Assembly: GCF_040365005.1 (NCBI RefSeq)
Contig: NZ_BAABWV010000004.1
Location: forward strand, 1 to 64,000
Length of the DNA: 64,000 nt
Source: Antarcticimicrobium sp040365005
GTDB taxonomy: Bacteria > Pseudomonadota > Alphaproteobacteria > Rhodobacterales > Rhodobacteraceae
Reading direction: 5' to 3'
The number at the start of each line of letters is the position of its first letter. Within the stretch, counting starts at the first letter, position 1. Below the pieces are notes generated by a model. The model was not told where the DNA came from and ran no database searches. It was given only the letters and a program-made list of their open reading frames with translations. Position numbers and translations under genes: made by a program. Below are positions 42,387-50,977 of the stretch, one piece after another.

Positions 42387-43649
42387 TCAGGCGGCGCGTC
42401 GCTCCTGCAATTGCTCCAATGTCGGCGCCGCCTTGACCGGACCGTATAGCGCCAGGGCCGCCGGTGCGGTACTGGCGAGGCGTTCGGCAAAGCCGCGCAC
42501 CTTGGCGGTGGTCACCGCGTCGATCTTTTCGACCGTCTCTTCCAGCGTCGGCACCGTGTCCCAGATCTGCACCAGCCGGGCCAGCCGTTCGGCGCGGTTC
42601 GAGGGGCTTTCCAGCCCCATCAGCATGCCGGCCTTCATCTGGGCGCGGGCGCGGGCGATCTCGTCGTCGTTCATGTCCCCGGCGGCGCGCTTCATCTCGT
42701 CGACGGTGATGGCGGCCAGTTCGGCCACCTGTCCGGCCGAGGTGCCGGCATAGATGGTGGTGCAGCCGGTATCGGCATAGGCGCCGGCCTGGGCGAAGAT
42801 GGTATAGCACAGCCCGCGCTTCTCGCGGATCTCCTGGAACAGGCGCGAGGACATGCCGCCGCCGAGCGCATTGGCATAGATCTGCGCGGTATAGATCGCG
42901 TCGTCGCGATAGCCGGGGCTTTCCAGCGCCAGTGCGAAATGTGCCTGCTCCAGCTTTTTCGCCTTGCGGTATTCGCCGCCGGTGAAGCGGGCAGGTTCGG
43001 CGGTGCTGGCCGGGCCGGGTTCCAAGTGGCCGAACAGCCCCTCGGCCATGCGCACCAGTGCGTCGTGATCGACCGCGCCGGCGGCCGAGAGAATCATCTG
43101 CCCCGGCCGATAGTGTTCCGACACGAATTTGGCCAGATCCTCGCGCGAAAAGGCGCTGACCCGCTCGCTGGGGCCGAGGATGGTGCGACCCAGCGGCTGA
43201 TCGCGATAGCTGGCCTCTTGCAGCCAGTCGAAGATCACGTCGTCTGGGGTGTCGTTGGCCTGTCCGATCTCTTGCAGGATGACGCCGCGCTCGACCTCGA
43301 TCTCGCGCGGGTCGAACACCGGGTTGAGCACGATGTCGGCGATCACGTCCATCGCCAGCGGCACGTCGGCCTTGAGCACGCGGGCGTAATAGGCGGTGAC
43401 CTCGCGGCTGGTATAGGCGTTGATGAAGCCGCCGACGTCCTCGATCGCCTCGGCGATCTCCAGCGCGCTGCGGGTCGCGGTGCCCTTGAACGCCATGTGT
43501 TCGAGGAAATGCGCGATGCCGTTCTGCTCGATCCGTTCGTGGCGGCCGCCGGCGCTGACCCAGATGCCGATGGCGGCCGATTGCAGCCCCGGCATGCGTT
43601 CGGTCACGATGCGGAATCCGTTGGACAGTTGAGCTTGCTGAAGAGTCAC
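42387..43649 (-). CDS. M16 family zinc metalloprotease (mitochondrial processing peptidase-like)
   Basis: A 420-residue peptidase with the inverted zinc motif H47-F-L-E50-H51 (AHFLEHMAFKG) and the downstream glutamate in the REVEVERGVILQEI region. The two M16 halves are recognisable (R/Y motif region GGGMSSRLFQEIREKRGLCYTI in the second half). The family is related to mitochondrial MPP beta and bacterial PqqL/YmxG-type proteases; substrates in bacteria are little known. The start is GTG at 43649, overlapping the thrC stop as GTGA. Confidence 0.9.
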   Translation of the reverse strand: MTLQQAQLSNGFRIVTERMPGLQSAAIGIWVSAGGRHERIEQNGIAHFLEHMAFKGTATRSALEIAEAIEDVGGFINAYTSREVTAYYARVLKADVPLAMDVIADIVLNPVFDPREIEVERGVILQEIGQANDTPDDVIFDWLQEASYRDQPLGRTILGPSERVSAFSREDLAKFVSEHYRPGQMILSAAGAVDHDALVRMAEGLFGHLEPGPASTAEPARFTGGEYRKAKKLEQAHFALALESPGYRDDAIYTAQIYANALGGGMSSRLFQEIREKRGLCYTIFAQAGAYADTGCTTIYAGTSAGQVAELAAITVDEMKRAAGDMNDDEIARARAQMKAGMLMGLESPSNRAERLARLVQIWDTVPTLEETVEKIDAVTTAKVRGFAERLASTAPAALALYGPVKAAPTLEQLQERRAA

Positions 43650-45034
43650 GCGGGTATATGCCCCTTGATGTGGGTTTCGATGGCGGCGAGATCGTTGTCG
43701 ATCCGGCTCACCCGTTCCGGTCTGTCATACAGGTCCGCCATGCGCGGGGGAAGGGGGGGACGAATGCCGCTGGCGCGCTCGACCGCGTCGGGGAACTTGG
43801 CCGGGTGGGCGGTGGCCAGCGTGATCATCGGGGTTTGCGGATCGCGCTGTTCCTCGGCCACCTTCACGCCGACGGCGGAATGCGGACAGAGCAGCTCGGT
43901 GCTGGATTTCAGCGTCGCGGCGATGGTGGCGAGCGTCTCTTCCTCGGAGGCGCGACCCGACGAGAAGGTTTCGCGCAGCGCCTGAAGCGCGCCCTGACTG
44001 ACGTTGAAGCCGCCGGTCCCGAGCTCGTCCATCAGCTGCGCCACCGCGTTGCCATCCTGACCGTAGGCATAGAACAGCGCGCGTTCGAAATTGGAGCTGA
44101 CCTGGATATCCATCGACGGGCTGATCGAGGGGATCGTCTCGCCCTTGAAATAACCCTGCCCGGTCAGGCAGCGGTGCAGGATGTCGTTCTGGTTGGTCGC
44201 CACCACCAGCCGGTCGATCGGCAGCCCCATCTGCTTGGCGATGTAGCCGGCGAAGATGTCGCCGAAGTTGCCGGTGGGGACGGTGAAGCTGACCTTGCGC
44301 CCCGGCGCGCCAAGGCTGACGGCGGAGGAGAAGTAATAGACCACCTGCGCCAGCACGCGGGCGAAGTTGATCGAGTTCACCCCGGCGAGTCGCACCCCGT
44401 CGCGGAAGGCGAAATCGTTGAACATGTCCTTGAGCCGCGCCTGGCAGTCGTCGAAATCGCCCTCCAGCGCCAGCGCATGCACGTTGGCGTCGTCCGGCGT
44501 GGTCATCTGGCGGCGCTGCACCTCGCTGACCCGGCCATGGGGGAACAGGATGAAGACATCGACCGCGTCGAGCCCGCGAAACGCCTCGATCGCCGCCGAG
44601 CCGGTATCGCCCGAGGTGGCGCCGACAATGGTCACCCGCTCGCCCCGCCGCTTGAGCGCGACCTCGAAGAGTTGACCGATCAGCTGCATGGCGAAGTCCT
44701 TGAACGCCAGCGTCGGGCCGTGGAACAGCTCCAGCAGGAAGTGGTCCGGGGCCAGCTGGACCAGTGGCGCGCGGGCGGCATGGCCGAAGCCGGCATAGGC
44801 GCGGGCGATGATGCCGCGAAACTCGTCATCGGTGAAACTGTCGCCGATGAAGGGGCGCATCACGCGATAGGCGGTTTCCTCGTAGCTGAGGCCGGCCAGT
44901 GCCGCGATCTCGTCGGCGGACATCTGCGGGATGGTCTCGGGGACGTAAAGCCCGCCGTCGCGTGCCAGACCGGTCAGCATCGCCTCTTCGAAGGTGAGCG
45001 CGGGCGCCTGGCCGCGGGTGGAGATGTATTTCAT
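43646..45034 (-). CDS. thrC: Threonine synthase
   Basis: ThrC converts O-phospho-L-homoserine to threonine with PLP. The 462-residue protein begins MKYISTRGQAPALTFEEAMLTGLARDGGLYVP, typical of the fungal/proteobacterial long form, and the PLP lysine lies in HGPTLAFKDFAMQLIG near residue 111. GATSGDTGSAAIEAF (around 157) binds phosphate. ATG 45034 is chosen from this N-terminus; the longer frame upstream is not conserved. Coupled to the M16 protease gene by a 4-bp overlap and separated by 5 bp from SURF1. Confidence 0.96.
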   Translation of the reverse strand: MKYISTRGQAPALTFEEAMLTGLARDGGLYVPETIPQMSADEIAALAGLSYEETAYRVMRPFIGDSFTDDEFRGIIARAYAGFGHAARAPLVQLAPDHFLLELFHGPTLAFKDFAMQLIGQLFEVALKRRGERVTIVGATSGDTGSAAIEAFRGLDAVDVFILFPHGRVSEVQRRQMTTPDDANVHALALEGDFDDCQARLKDMFNDFAFRDGVRLAGVNSINFARVLAQVVYYFSSAVSLGAPGRKVSFTVPTGNFGDIFAGYIAKQMGLPIDRLVVATNQNDILHRCLTGQGYFKGETIPSISPSMDIQVSSNFERALFYAYGQDGNAVAQLMDELGTGGFNVSQGALQALRETFSSGRASEEETLATIAATLKSSTELLCPHSAVGVKVAEEQRDPQTPMITLATAHPAKFPDAVERASGIRPPLPPRMADLYDRPERVSRIDNDLAAIETHIKGHIPA

Positions 45035-45039
45035 CGCTG

Positions 45040-45711
45040 TCAGCTCCGGGGTCGGGCGCGGGTGCGCCACAGGAAGTAGAATGTCATCATCGCCCAGACC
45101 AGGGCCAGGCCGAACCAGGTCACCGCGTATTGCAGGTGATCGTTGGGAATGCCCACGGTTGTCACCGGCAGGGGCGTCACGTCGGGGTCGGTTTGCGACC
45201 GCGCGATCAACAGCACCGGTTCGGTGTCCAGCGCGGCGGCCAGGGTCGGCACATCACGTGCGAACCAGATGTTCTTGTCCCGTTCGGGATCGGGGGTGAA
45301 ACCGTCGATCTCCTGCGGCCAGTGCAGGTTGCCGGTGATTTCCATCGCGCCGGTCCTGCGCGGCCGGGCCTTGGCCTCGGTGGGAATGAAGCCGCGGTCG
45401 ACCAGGATGCGGCGCCCCGCGTCGGTGGTGAAGGGCGCGATGATGCGGTAGCCGGCGCCGAGGTCGCGGGTGGAGACCAGCACGTGAAGCTCCGCATCGC
45501 CCAGCGTCCCGGCGACCCGCACCGGGAGGTAGCGGTCGGCCTCGGGGTCGGGGGTTGTCGGAAGTGCTACGGGATCGGCCGCGATTCGCGCCTCGATCTC
45601 GGCCAGCACGCCCTGTTTCCACTCCAGCCGGCGCAGCTGCCAGGCGCCAAGCGACACGAGGACGCCCCCCCCGACAATGCCGAAGACCAGCAGGAACAGA
45701 AGACGGCGCAT
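45040..45711 (-). CDS. SURF1 family cytochrome oxidase assembly protein
   Basis: A 223-residue inner-membrane protein with two transmembrane segments flanking a periplasmic domain: LLFLLVFGIVGGGVLVSLGAWQLRRLEWKQ at the N-terminus (the RRLxWK family motif) and YAVTWFGLALVWAMMTFYFLWRT at the C-terminus. SURF1 helps insert heme a into cytochrome aa3 oxidase. It follows ctaE after an intrinsic terminator and lies just before thrC; the cox genes are upstream on the same strand. Confidence 0.92.
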   Translation of the reverse strand: MRRLLFLLVFGIVGGGVLVSLGAWQLRRLEWKQGVLAEIEARIAADPVALPTTPDPEADRYLPVRVAGTLGDAELHVLVSTRDLGAGYRIIAPFTTDAGRRILVDRGFIPTEAKARPRRTGAMEITGNLHWPQEIDGFTPDPERDKNIWFARDVPTLAAALDTEPVLLIARSQTDPDVTPLPVTTVGIPNDHLQYAVTWFGLALVWAMMTFYFLWRTRARPRS

Positions 45712-45732
45712 GGAACGCTCCGATGACCAACG

Positions 45733-45758
45733 AAAAAGCGCGCGGGAAACCCGCGCGC
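45733..45758 (-). terminator. Intrinsic terminator after ctaE
   Basis: On the minus strand GCGCGCGGG (stem), TTT loop and CCCGCGCGC are followed by TTTTTC. The perfect 9-bp stem with a T-tract lies 50 bp after ctaE and 22 bp before surf1, so it should end or attenuate the cox transcript before the assembly gene. Confidence 0.9.
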
Positions 45759-45807
45759 CTTGCTTTACTGGGGATGCGGTCAGGGTTTCAACCGCATTCC
45801 GCGCCGA

Positions 45808-46617
45808 TCACAGCCCGGCGGTGCCCCAGATGTAGACGGCGAAGAACAGGAACAGCCAGACCACGTCGACGAAGTGCCAGTACCAGGCTGCTGCCTCGAA
45901 ACCGACATGCTGTTCCGGCGTGAAGTCGCCCTTCATCGCCCGGACCAGACAAACGAACAGGAAGATCGTCCCGATGATCACATGCGCGCCGTGGAAACCG
46001 GTGGCCATGAAGAAGTTCGAATAGAACTCGTCACCGCCGAACTGCCAGCCCTCGTGCAGCAGGTGCGCATATTCATAGGCCTGCAGCCCGGTAAAGGCCA
46101 AGCCCAGCACGATCGCGATCGCCAGCCCCTGGATCAGCGCCTTGCGGTCGTTGTTGTGCACCAGCGCGTGGTGCGCCCAGGTCACCGCGCAGCCCGACAG
46201 CAACAGAACGAGGGTGTTGATCAGCGGCAGGTGGAACGGATCGACCGGAAAGATCTCGGGGCGCGCATACTCGGACCCGAAGTAGTTCTCCATCGGGTAC
46301 ATGGCGTGTTTGAAGAACGACCAGAACCAGGCGAAGAAGAACATCACCTCGGACATGACGAACAGGATGAAGCCATAGCGCAACCCGATCCGCACGACGG
46401 GGGTGTGATCGCCGATCCGGCTTTCGACGACGACCTCGGCCCACCATGCGTACATGGTGTAAAGCACCATGGCGAGGCCGATGAAGAACACGAAGGGGGT
46501 AACTGCGTGCATCCACAGCACGGCGCCGAACAGCATGACAAACCCGCCCACGGCGCCGAACAGCGGCCAGATCGACGGGCTGAGAATGTGATAGTCGTGA
46601 TTTTTTGCGTGTGCCAT
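45808..46617 (-). CDS. ctaE: Cytochrome c oxidase subunit III
   Basis: A 269-residue membrane protein with seven predicted helices. Subunit III features: HDYHILSPSIWPLFGAVGGFVMLFGAVLW at the N-terminus, the conserved RYGFILFVMSEVMFFFAWFWSFFKHAMYPM segment, and the terminal WHFVDVVWLFLFFAVYIWG. It stabilises the catalytic core of aa3 oxidase. It lies 22 bp after ctaG. Confidence 0.97.
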   Translation of the reverse strand: MAHAKNHDYHILSPSIWPLFGAVGGFVMLFGAVLWMHAVTPFVFFIGLAMVLYTMYAWWAEVVVESRIGDHTPVVRIGLRYGFILFVMSEVMFFFAWFWSFFKHAMYPMENYFGSEYARPEIFPVDPFHLPLINTLVLLLSGCAVTWAHHALVHNNDRKALIQGLAIAIVLGLAFTGLQAYEYAHLLHEGWQFGGDEFYSNFFMATGFHGAHVIIGTIFLFVCLVRAMKGDFTPEQHVGFEAAAWYWHFVDVVWLFLFFAVYIWGTAGL

Positions 46618-46639
46618 TAAGTGTCCCTCACCTCTCGGC

Positions 46640-47215
46640 CTAGTTCAGATTGGTGTCTGCCTTTTGATCGAGGGCGGCGTATCCCTCGGGCAGATCGATT
46701 TCATAAAACGTGTAAGACAGCGTGATCGTGTGTACGAATTTCGCCTCCGGATCCTCGACGATCTCGGGGTCGACGAAGAAGGTCACCGGCATCTCCACCC
46801 GTTCGCCCGGCTGCAGGATCTGCTCGGTAAAGCAGAAACAGGCGATCTTGGTGAAATAGGCGCCGGCGGAATAGGGCGCGACATTGTAGCTGGCCTGCCC
46901 GGCGATCGGCCGGTCGGTCGGGTTGTAGGCCTCGTAAAAGGCCAGCCCGGTTTCGCCGATGCGCAGTTCGACCTCTTGCTGGAGCGGCTTGAACTGCCAC
47001 GGCATGCCGCGCTCTTTCGAGCCGTCGAAGCGGATCTTGACGGTCTGGTCGAGGATGGTGTCCGAACCGGCGTCGGCCACGTTGGTTTCGCCGCCGAAGC
47101 CGGTGACCTTGCAGAACCAGTTGTAGGCCGGCACCGACGCCCAGGCGAGCGCGCCCATGGTGACGACGACGGCGACAAGGTATTGAACGGTTTTCTTCGG
47201 GGTCAGGTCGGCCAT
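46640..47215 (-). CDS. ctaG: Cytochrome c oxidase assembly protein CtaG (Cox11)
   Basis: CtaG/Cox11 inserts copper into the CuB site of subunit I. The 191-residue protein has an N-terminal anchor (VQYLVAVVVTMGALAWASVPAY), a cysteine just after it (NWFCKVTGFGG) and the copper-binding CFC motif in KIACFCFTEQILQPGE. FFVDP and TLSYTFY are family features. Its ATG overlaps the stop of the upstream small membrane-protein gene (TGATG), so the true start is 47215 rather than the GTG one codon earlier. Confidence 0.95.
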   Translation of the reverse strand: MADLTPKKTVQYLVAVVVTMGALAWASVPAYNWFCKVTGFGGETNVADAGSDTILDQTVKIRFDGSKERGMPWQFKPLQQEVELRIGETGLAFYEAYNPTDRPIAGQASYNVAPYSAGAYFTKIACFCFTEQILQPGERVEMPVTFFVDPEIVEDPEAKFVHTITLSYTFYEIDLPEGYAALDQKADTNLN

Positions 47216-47385
47216 CACTTGGTTCCCGCGGATGTGACGCTGGGGCGCATCTGGAAATCGCCGCTGGTGACCTTGGCGACGGTCAGCCCGAACACGATGG
47301 CGACGAACCCGGCGAGCACCAGCCCGACCCCGAGGTTGCGACCGAAGCGCCGCTTGTGAAGTTCGTGGGTTGCCTTGATCGCCAT
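47215..47385 (-). CDS. Small single-pass membrane protein in the cox cluster
   Basis: A 56-residue protein with basic N-terminus (ATHELHKRRFGRN), one transmembrane helix (LGVGLVLAGFVAIVFGLTVAKV) and a short polar tail. It sits between ctaB and ctaG with a stop/start overlap on one side and 4 bp on the other, so it is a real operon member. Small proteins at this position in alphaproteobacteria are often called CoxF-like and probably aid oxidase assembly. ATG 47385 fits the basic-then-hydrophobic pattern; function is inferred from position only. Confidence 0.85.
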   Translation of the reverse strand: MAIKATHELHKRRFGRNLGVGLVLAGFVAIVFGLTVAKVTSGDFQMRPSVTSAGTK

Positions 47386-47389
47386 GGTC

Positions 47390-48331
47390 TTACCAGCCTC
47401 CCAGGCCAAAGGGTTTCAGCACGGCCTCGGCCAGGATCGCGCCGAAGTGCAGAAACAGGTAGAGCAGGGAGAGCCGGAAGAAAGACCGCTCCGCGCCGAA
47501 GTTGTCGGCCTCGGACGCGGCCTCGTCCCGGCGACTGATGCGCCAGGCCCCGCGCAGGAACAGCGCGTTCATCACCACGGCCACGGCCAGGTAAACCGGC
47601 CCGCCGATGCCCGAAAAGGCGGCGCCGATCGCCAGCAGGGCCAGCAGCGCGGTATAGACCAGGATATGGGTCCGGGTTGCGCGGCGACCGTGGGTCACGG
47701 TCAGCATCGGCACGCCGGCGTCGTCATAATCCGAGCGCATGAACAGCGCCAGCGCCCAGAAGTGCGGCGGCGTCCACATGAAGGTCAGCGCGAACATCAG
47801 CCAGGGTTCGATCGCCATGTCGCCGGTCGCCGCGATCCAGCCGATCACCGGCGGAAAGGCCCCGGCGGCGCCGCCGATCACGATGTTCTGCGGCGTCGCG
47901 CGCTTGAGCCACATGGTATAGATCACCACGTAGAAGAAGATGGTGAAGGCCAGGAAGGCACCGGCAAAGATATTGGTGGCCAGCGCCAGCATGATCACCG
48001 CAAAGCCCGACAGCGCCAGCCCCAGCACCATCGCCTCGCCGGCCTCGACCTTGCCGGCAGGGATCGGCCGGCCCCGGGTGCGTTTCATCACCCGGTCGAT
48101 GTCGGCGTCCCACCACATGTTCAGCGCGCCCGAGGCGCCGCCGCCGATGGCGATGAACAGGATCGCGCAGAAGCCGACCATCGGGTGCACCGGCGTCGGC
48201 GCGGCCAGCAGGCCGACCAGTGCGGTGAACACCACCAGCGACATCACGCGCGGCTTGAGAAGGGCGAAGTAATCGCCGAATCCCGCCTCGTCCTCGCGGA
48301 TGGTGCTGGCGTTGATGCTTGCGTCGCTCAT
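47390..48331 (-). CDS. ctaB: Protoheme IX farnesyltransferase (heme o synthase)
   Basis: CtaB/CyoE farnesylates heme b to heme o, the precursor of heme a. The 313-residue enzyme has about nine membrane helices and the two aspartate-rich prenyl-diphosphate motifs: NMWWDADIDRVMKRTRGRP (residues about 76-94) and the second loop near HFWALALFMRSDYDDAGVPM. It precedes the small membrane protein by 4 bp and follows ctaC by about 50 bp. The role in aa3 oxidase biogenesis is clear from its neighbours. Confidence 0.96.
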   Translation of the reverse strand: MSDASINASTIREDEAGFGDYFALLKPRVMSLVVFTALVGLLAAPTPVHPMVGFCAILFIAIGGGASGALNMWWDADIDRVMKRTRGRPIPAGKVEAGEAMVLGLALSGFAVIMLALATNIFAGAFLAFTIFFYVVIYTMWLKRATPQNIVIGGAAGAFPPVIGWIAATGDMAIEPWLMFALTFMWTPPHFWALALFMRSDYDDAGVPMLTVTHGRRATRTHILVYTALLALLAIGAAFSGIGGPVYLAVAVVMNALFLRGAWRISRRDEAASEADNFGAERSFFRLSLLYLFLHFGAILAEAVLKPFGLGGW

Positions 48332-48380
48332 AGGGGGCGTTCTCCGGTGTGGGCGGGCGCCTGGCCCGCCCTAGGCCTTG

Positions 48381-49268
48381 TCAGTTCGATGCGACCTGGA
48401 AGATCTTCGGCTGACCCGCGTCGGCGTATTCCTCGATCGCGCCTTCGAGCCATTTGTCATAGGCTTCCTGGCTGACCACCTTGACGGTGATCGGCATGAA
48501 GGCGTGGTCCTTGCCGCACAACTCCGAGCACTGGCCGAAATAGATGCCTTCGCGCTCGGCCTTGAACCACAGCTGGGCCAGGCGACCGGGAACGGCATCC
48601 TGTTTCACGCCGAAGGCCGGCATCGCCCAGGAATGGATCACGTCGGCGCCGGTGACGTTCATCACGATGGTCTTGCCGACCGGAACCACCACGGCGGTGT
48701 CGGTGGCGAGCAGGAATTCATCGCGGCTGTAGCCGGCCTCGACCAGTTGTGCCTCGACCTCGGGGGTCAGCACGTAATTGCCGCCGGTTGCCGGCTGGCC
48801 GATCATGTAGCTGTCGAAGGCAAAGCCCGCGTCGACATATTCATAGCCCCAGTACCACTGGTACCCGGTAACCTTGATGGTGATGTCGGCCTCGGGGATT
48901 TCCTGCTGCTTGAACAGCACCGGCAGCGAGAAGGCGCCGATGAACACCAGGATGATGATCGGCACCACCGTCCAGGCGATTTCCACCGGCGTGTTGTGGG
49001 TGAAAGAGGCCGGCGTCGGGTTGCTGCGGCGGTTGAAGCGCACGATCACCCAGAGGATCAGGCCGACCACCAGCACGCAGATCGCGGTGATGATGACGTT
49101 GAGCATGTGGTCCAGCGACTGAAGGTCGCGGGCCAGTTCGGTGGCGGCCGGCTGAAAGCCCATCTTGCCATCGGCCGGCTTGCCGACGATTTCAAGGGCG
49201 TCCTGCGCCTTGGCCGGAAGGCTGGTGAGGGCTGCAAAAAGCCCAGAAAGCATCAAAGCGTTCTTCAT
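48381..49268 (-). CDS. ctaC: Cytochrome c oxidase subunit II
   Basis: A 295-residue precursor with a signal peptide (LSGLFAALTSLPAKA) and two transmembrane helices (about 57-79 and 97-118), then the periplasmic CuA cupredoxin domain. CuA ligands are H212, C247, E249, C251, H255 and M258 (GQCSELCGKDHAFMP). GYQWYWGYEY is the electron-entry aromatic stretch. The start ATG 49268 was chosen for the signal peptide; upstream codons are in an untranslated leader that contains a nested inverted repeat (49306-49348). First gene of the ctaC-ctaB-small protein-ctaG-ctaE cluster; subunit I lies elsewhere. Confidence 0.96.
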   Translation of the reverse strand: MKNALMLSGLFAALTSLPAKAQDALEIVGKPADGKMGFQPAATELARDLQSLDHMLNVIITAICVLVVGLILWVIVRFNRRSNPTPASFTHNTPVEIAWTVVPIIILVFIGAFSLPVLFKQQEIPEADITIKVTGYQWYWGYEYVDAGFAFDSYMIGQPATGGNYVLTPEVEAQLVEAGYSRDEFLLATDTAVVVPVGKTIVMNVTGADVIHSWAMPAFGVKQDAVPGRLAQLWFKAEREGIYFGQCSELCGKDHAFMPITVKVVSQEAYDKWLEGAIEEYADAGQPKIFQVASN

Positions 49269-49305
49269 ATCTCGTCCCGATCGGTTGATCCCGTGTTTCT
49301 CCCCG

Positions 49306-49348
49306 GACAACGGATGTTTTCGGTATGCCTTGGCGTACACCCGTTGTC
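49306..49348 (-). promoter_or_regulatory. Nested inverted repeat in the ctaC leader
   Basis: GACAACGG (49306-49313) pairs with CCGTTGTC (49341-49348), and inside it GTATGCC (49323-49329) nearly pairs with GGCGTAC (49332-49338). The structure lies 38-80 bp upstream of the ctaC start and could be a leader hairpin or an operator. It is not followed by a T-tract. Confidence 0.45.
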
Positions 49349-49418
49349 TTTGAGGTCGCTAAAAACCATATTCCGCAGATCAGATAAAGCGAAATGCTTG
49401 CGTCAAAGAGACGCTTTT

Positions 49419-49432
49419 TTGATCTATGTCAA
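49419..49432 (+). promoter_or_regulatory. FnrL-type box upstream of tldD and ctaC
   Basis: TTGAT-CTAT-GTCAA matches the FNR/FnrL pattern with one change in the second half-site. It sits 16 bp before tldD and 150 bp before ctaC in the divergent gap. A short hairpin GCGTC-aaaga-GACGC with a T6 run immediately precedes it (49400-49420). For tldD the location would block, for ctaC it could activate or repress at a distance; oxygen control of the oxidase genes is plausible. Confidence 0.5.
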
Positions 49433-49448
49433 ATTGCGAGGCTGGCCA

Positions 49449-50870
49449 ATGCCATCAAAATCCTACCGCCCGTTCGACTCGGCCCTGCCCGAGGACGAGG
49501 CGCTTTCGATCCTGAAAAGCGCCACAAACGGGGCCGATGACGGGGAAATCTACGTCGAACGGCGCAAGTCCGAGGCGCTGGTCTTTGACGATGGCCGGCT
49601 GCACACGGCCAGCTACGACGCGTCGGAGGGATTCGGGCTGCGCGCGGTGCGCGGAGAGGTGGCGGGCTATGCCCATTCCACCGATGTCTCGATTCCCGCG
49701 CTGCGGCGCGCCGCCGAAACCGCGCGGCTGGCGGTGGGCGCGGGCGGCGGCACGCTGGCCGATCCGCCACAGCCCACCAACCGGCACCTTTACACCGACG
49801 CCGACCCGATCGGCGGCACCGGCTTTCCGGTCAAGATCGAGACCCTGCGCGAGGTCGATGCCTTTTCCCGCGGGCTCGACCCGCGGGTGGTGCAGGTCTC
49901 GGCCACGCTGGCGGCCTCGTTGCAGGAAATCGCGATCCTGCGTCCCGACGGGGTGCAGGTGCGCGATGTGCGCCCGATGACCCGGCTCAATGTCTCGGTG
50001 ATCGTGGAACAGGACGGACGGCGCGAGACCGGCACCGCCGGCGGCGGCGGGCGGGTCGGCCTCGACGGGCTGATCGACCCGGCAGACTGGCAGGCCAAGG
50101 CGCGCGAGGCGCTGCGCATCGCGCTGGTCAACCTCGAGGCGGTGCCGGCCCCCGCCGGGGTGATGGAGGTGGCGCTGGGGCCGGGCTGGCCCGGCATCCT
50201 GCTGCACGAGGCGATCGGCCACGGGCTGGAGGGCGATTTCAACCGCAAGGGCAGCTCGGCCTTTGCCGGCCTGATGGGGCAGCGGGTGGCGGCAAAGGGC
50301 GTGACCGTGCTGGACGACGGCACGATTCCCGACCGGCGCGGTTCGATCACCGTCGACGACGAGGGCACGCCGTCGCGTCGCAACGTGCTGATCGAGGACG
50401 GCATCCTTGTCGGCTACATGCAGGACCGGCAGAACGCGCGGCTGATGGGGGTCGAGCCCACCGGCAACGGGCGGCGGCAAAGCTATGCCCATGCGCCGAT
50501 GCCCCGGATGACCAACACCTACATGCTGGGCGGCACCGCGGACCCCGGCGACATTGTGGCCGATATCAAGGACGGCATCTGGGCGGTGGGATTCGGCGGC
50601 GGCCAGGTGGACATCACCAACGGCAAGTTCGTGTTCTCCTGCACCGAAGCCTACCGGGTGCAGAACGGCAAGGTCGGCGCCCCGGTCAAGGGCGCCACGC
50701 TGATCGGCGACGGGCCGACCTCGCTCCAGCATATCCGGGCGCTGGGCAACGACATGGCACTGGACCCGGGGATGGGCAACTGCGGCAAGGACGGCCAGTG
50801 GGTGCCGGTGGGCGTGGGCCAGCCGACGGTGCTGATGGACCGGCTGACGGTGGGCGGTTCGGCCGCCTGA
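49449..50870 (+). CDS. tldD: TldD metalloprotease subunit
   Basis: A 473-residue protein of the TldD/PmbA family. The zinc motif HExxxH is at about 253-258 (LLHEAIGHGLEGDFNRKGSS), the feature that distinguishes catalytic TldD from TldE/PmbA. TldD/E heterodimers degrade unfolded peptides and process microcin B17 and other leader peptides and the CcdA antitoxin. tldE is not adjacent here. ATG 49449 is the first in-frame methionine after the FnrL-like box. It is divergent from the cox cluster. Confidence 0.95.
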   Translation: MPSKSYRPFDSALPEDEALSILKSATNGADDGEIYVERRKSEALVFDDGRLHTASYDASEGFGLRAVRGEVAGYAHSTDVSIPALRRAAETARLAVGAGGGTLADPPQPTNRHLYTDADPIGGTGFPVKIETLREVDAFSRGLDPRVVQVSATLAASLQEIAILRPDGVQVRDVRPMTRLNVSVIVEQDGRRETGTAGGGGRVGLDGLIDPADWQAKAREALRIALVNLEAVPAPAGVMEVALGPGWPGILLHEAIGHGLEGDFNRKGSSAFAGLMGQRVAAKGVTVLDDGTIPDRRGSITVDDEGTPSRRNVLIEDGILVGYMQDRQNARLMGVEPTGNGRRQSYAHAPMPRMTNTYMLGGTADPGDIVADIKDGIWAVGFGGGQVDITNGKFVFSCTEAYRVQNGKVGAPVKGATLIGDGPTSLQHIRALGNDMALDPGMGNCGKDGQWVPVGVGQPTVLMDRLTVGGSAA

Positions 50871-50886
50871 GCGGAAAATTGTACGA

Positions 50887-50921
50887 AATCGTGGCGGATT
50901 TGCCTTAATTCCACCACGATT
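50887..50921. promoter_or_regulatory. Inverted repeat upstream of dprA
   Basis: AATCGTGG (50887-50894) and CCACGATT (50914-50921) form an 8-bp inverted repeat with a 19-bp spacer in the 107-bp gap before dprA. TTAAC at 50931 resembles half of a CtrA site. The pattern fits either a regulator-binding site or a loose terminator of tldD; there is no T-tract. Confidence 0.4.
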
Positions 50922-50977
50922 CATCCCCTGTTAACATCCGGCGTTCTACACCTGTTCTGCACCAGGCGGAGCCACGG

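Noticed and set aside
50931..50935. TTAAC half-site as evidence for CtrA control of dprA
   Set aside because: Only one short half-site is present, without the partner at 7 bp; the match is too small to call, though CtrA control of competence genes is known in Rhodobacterales.
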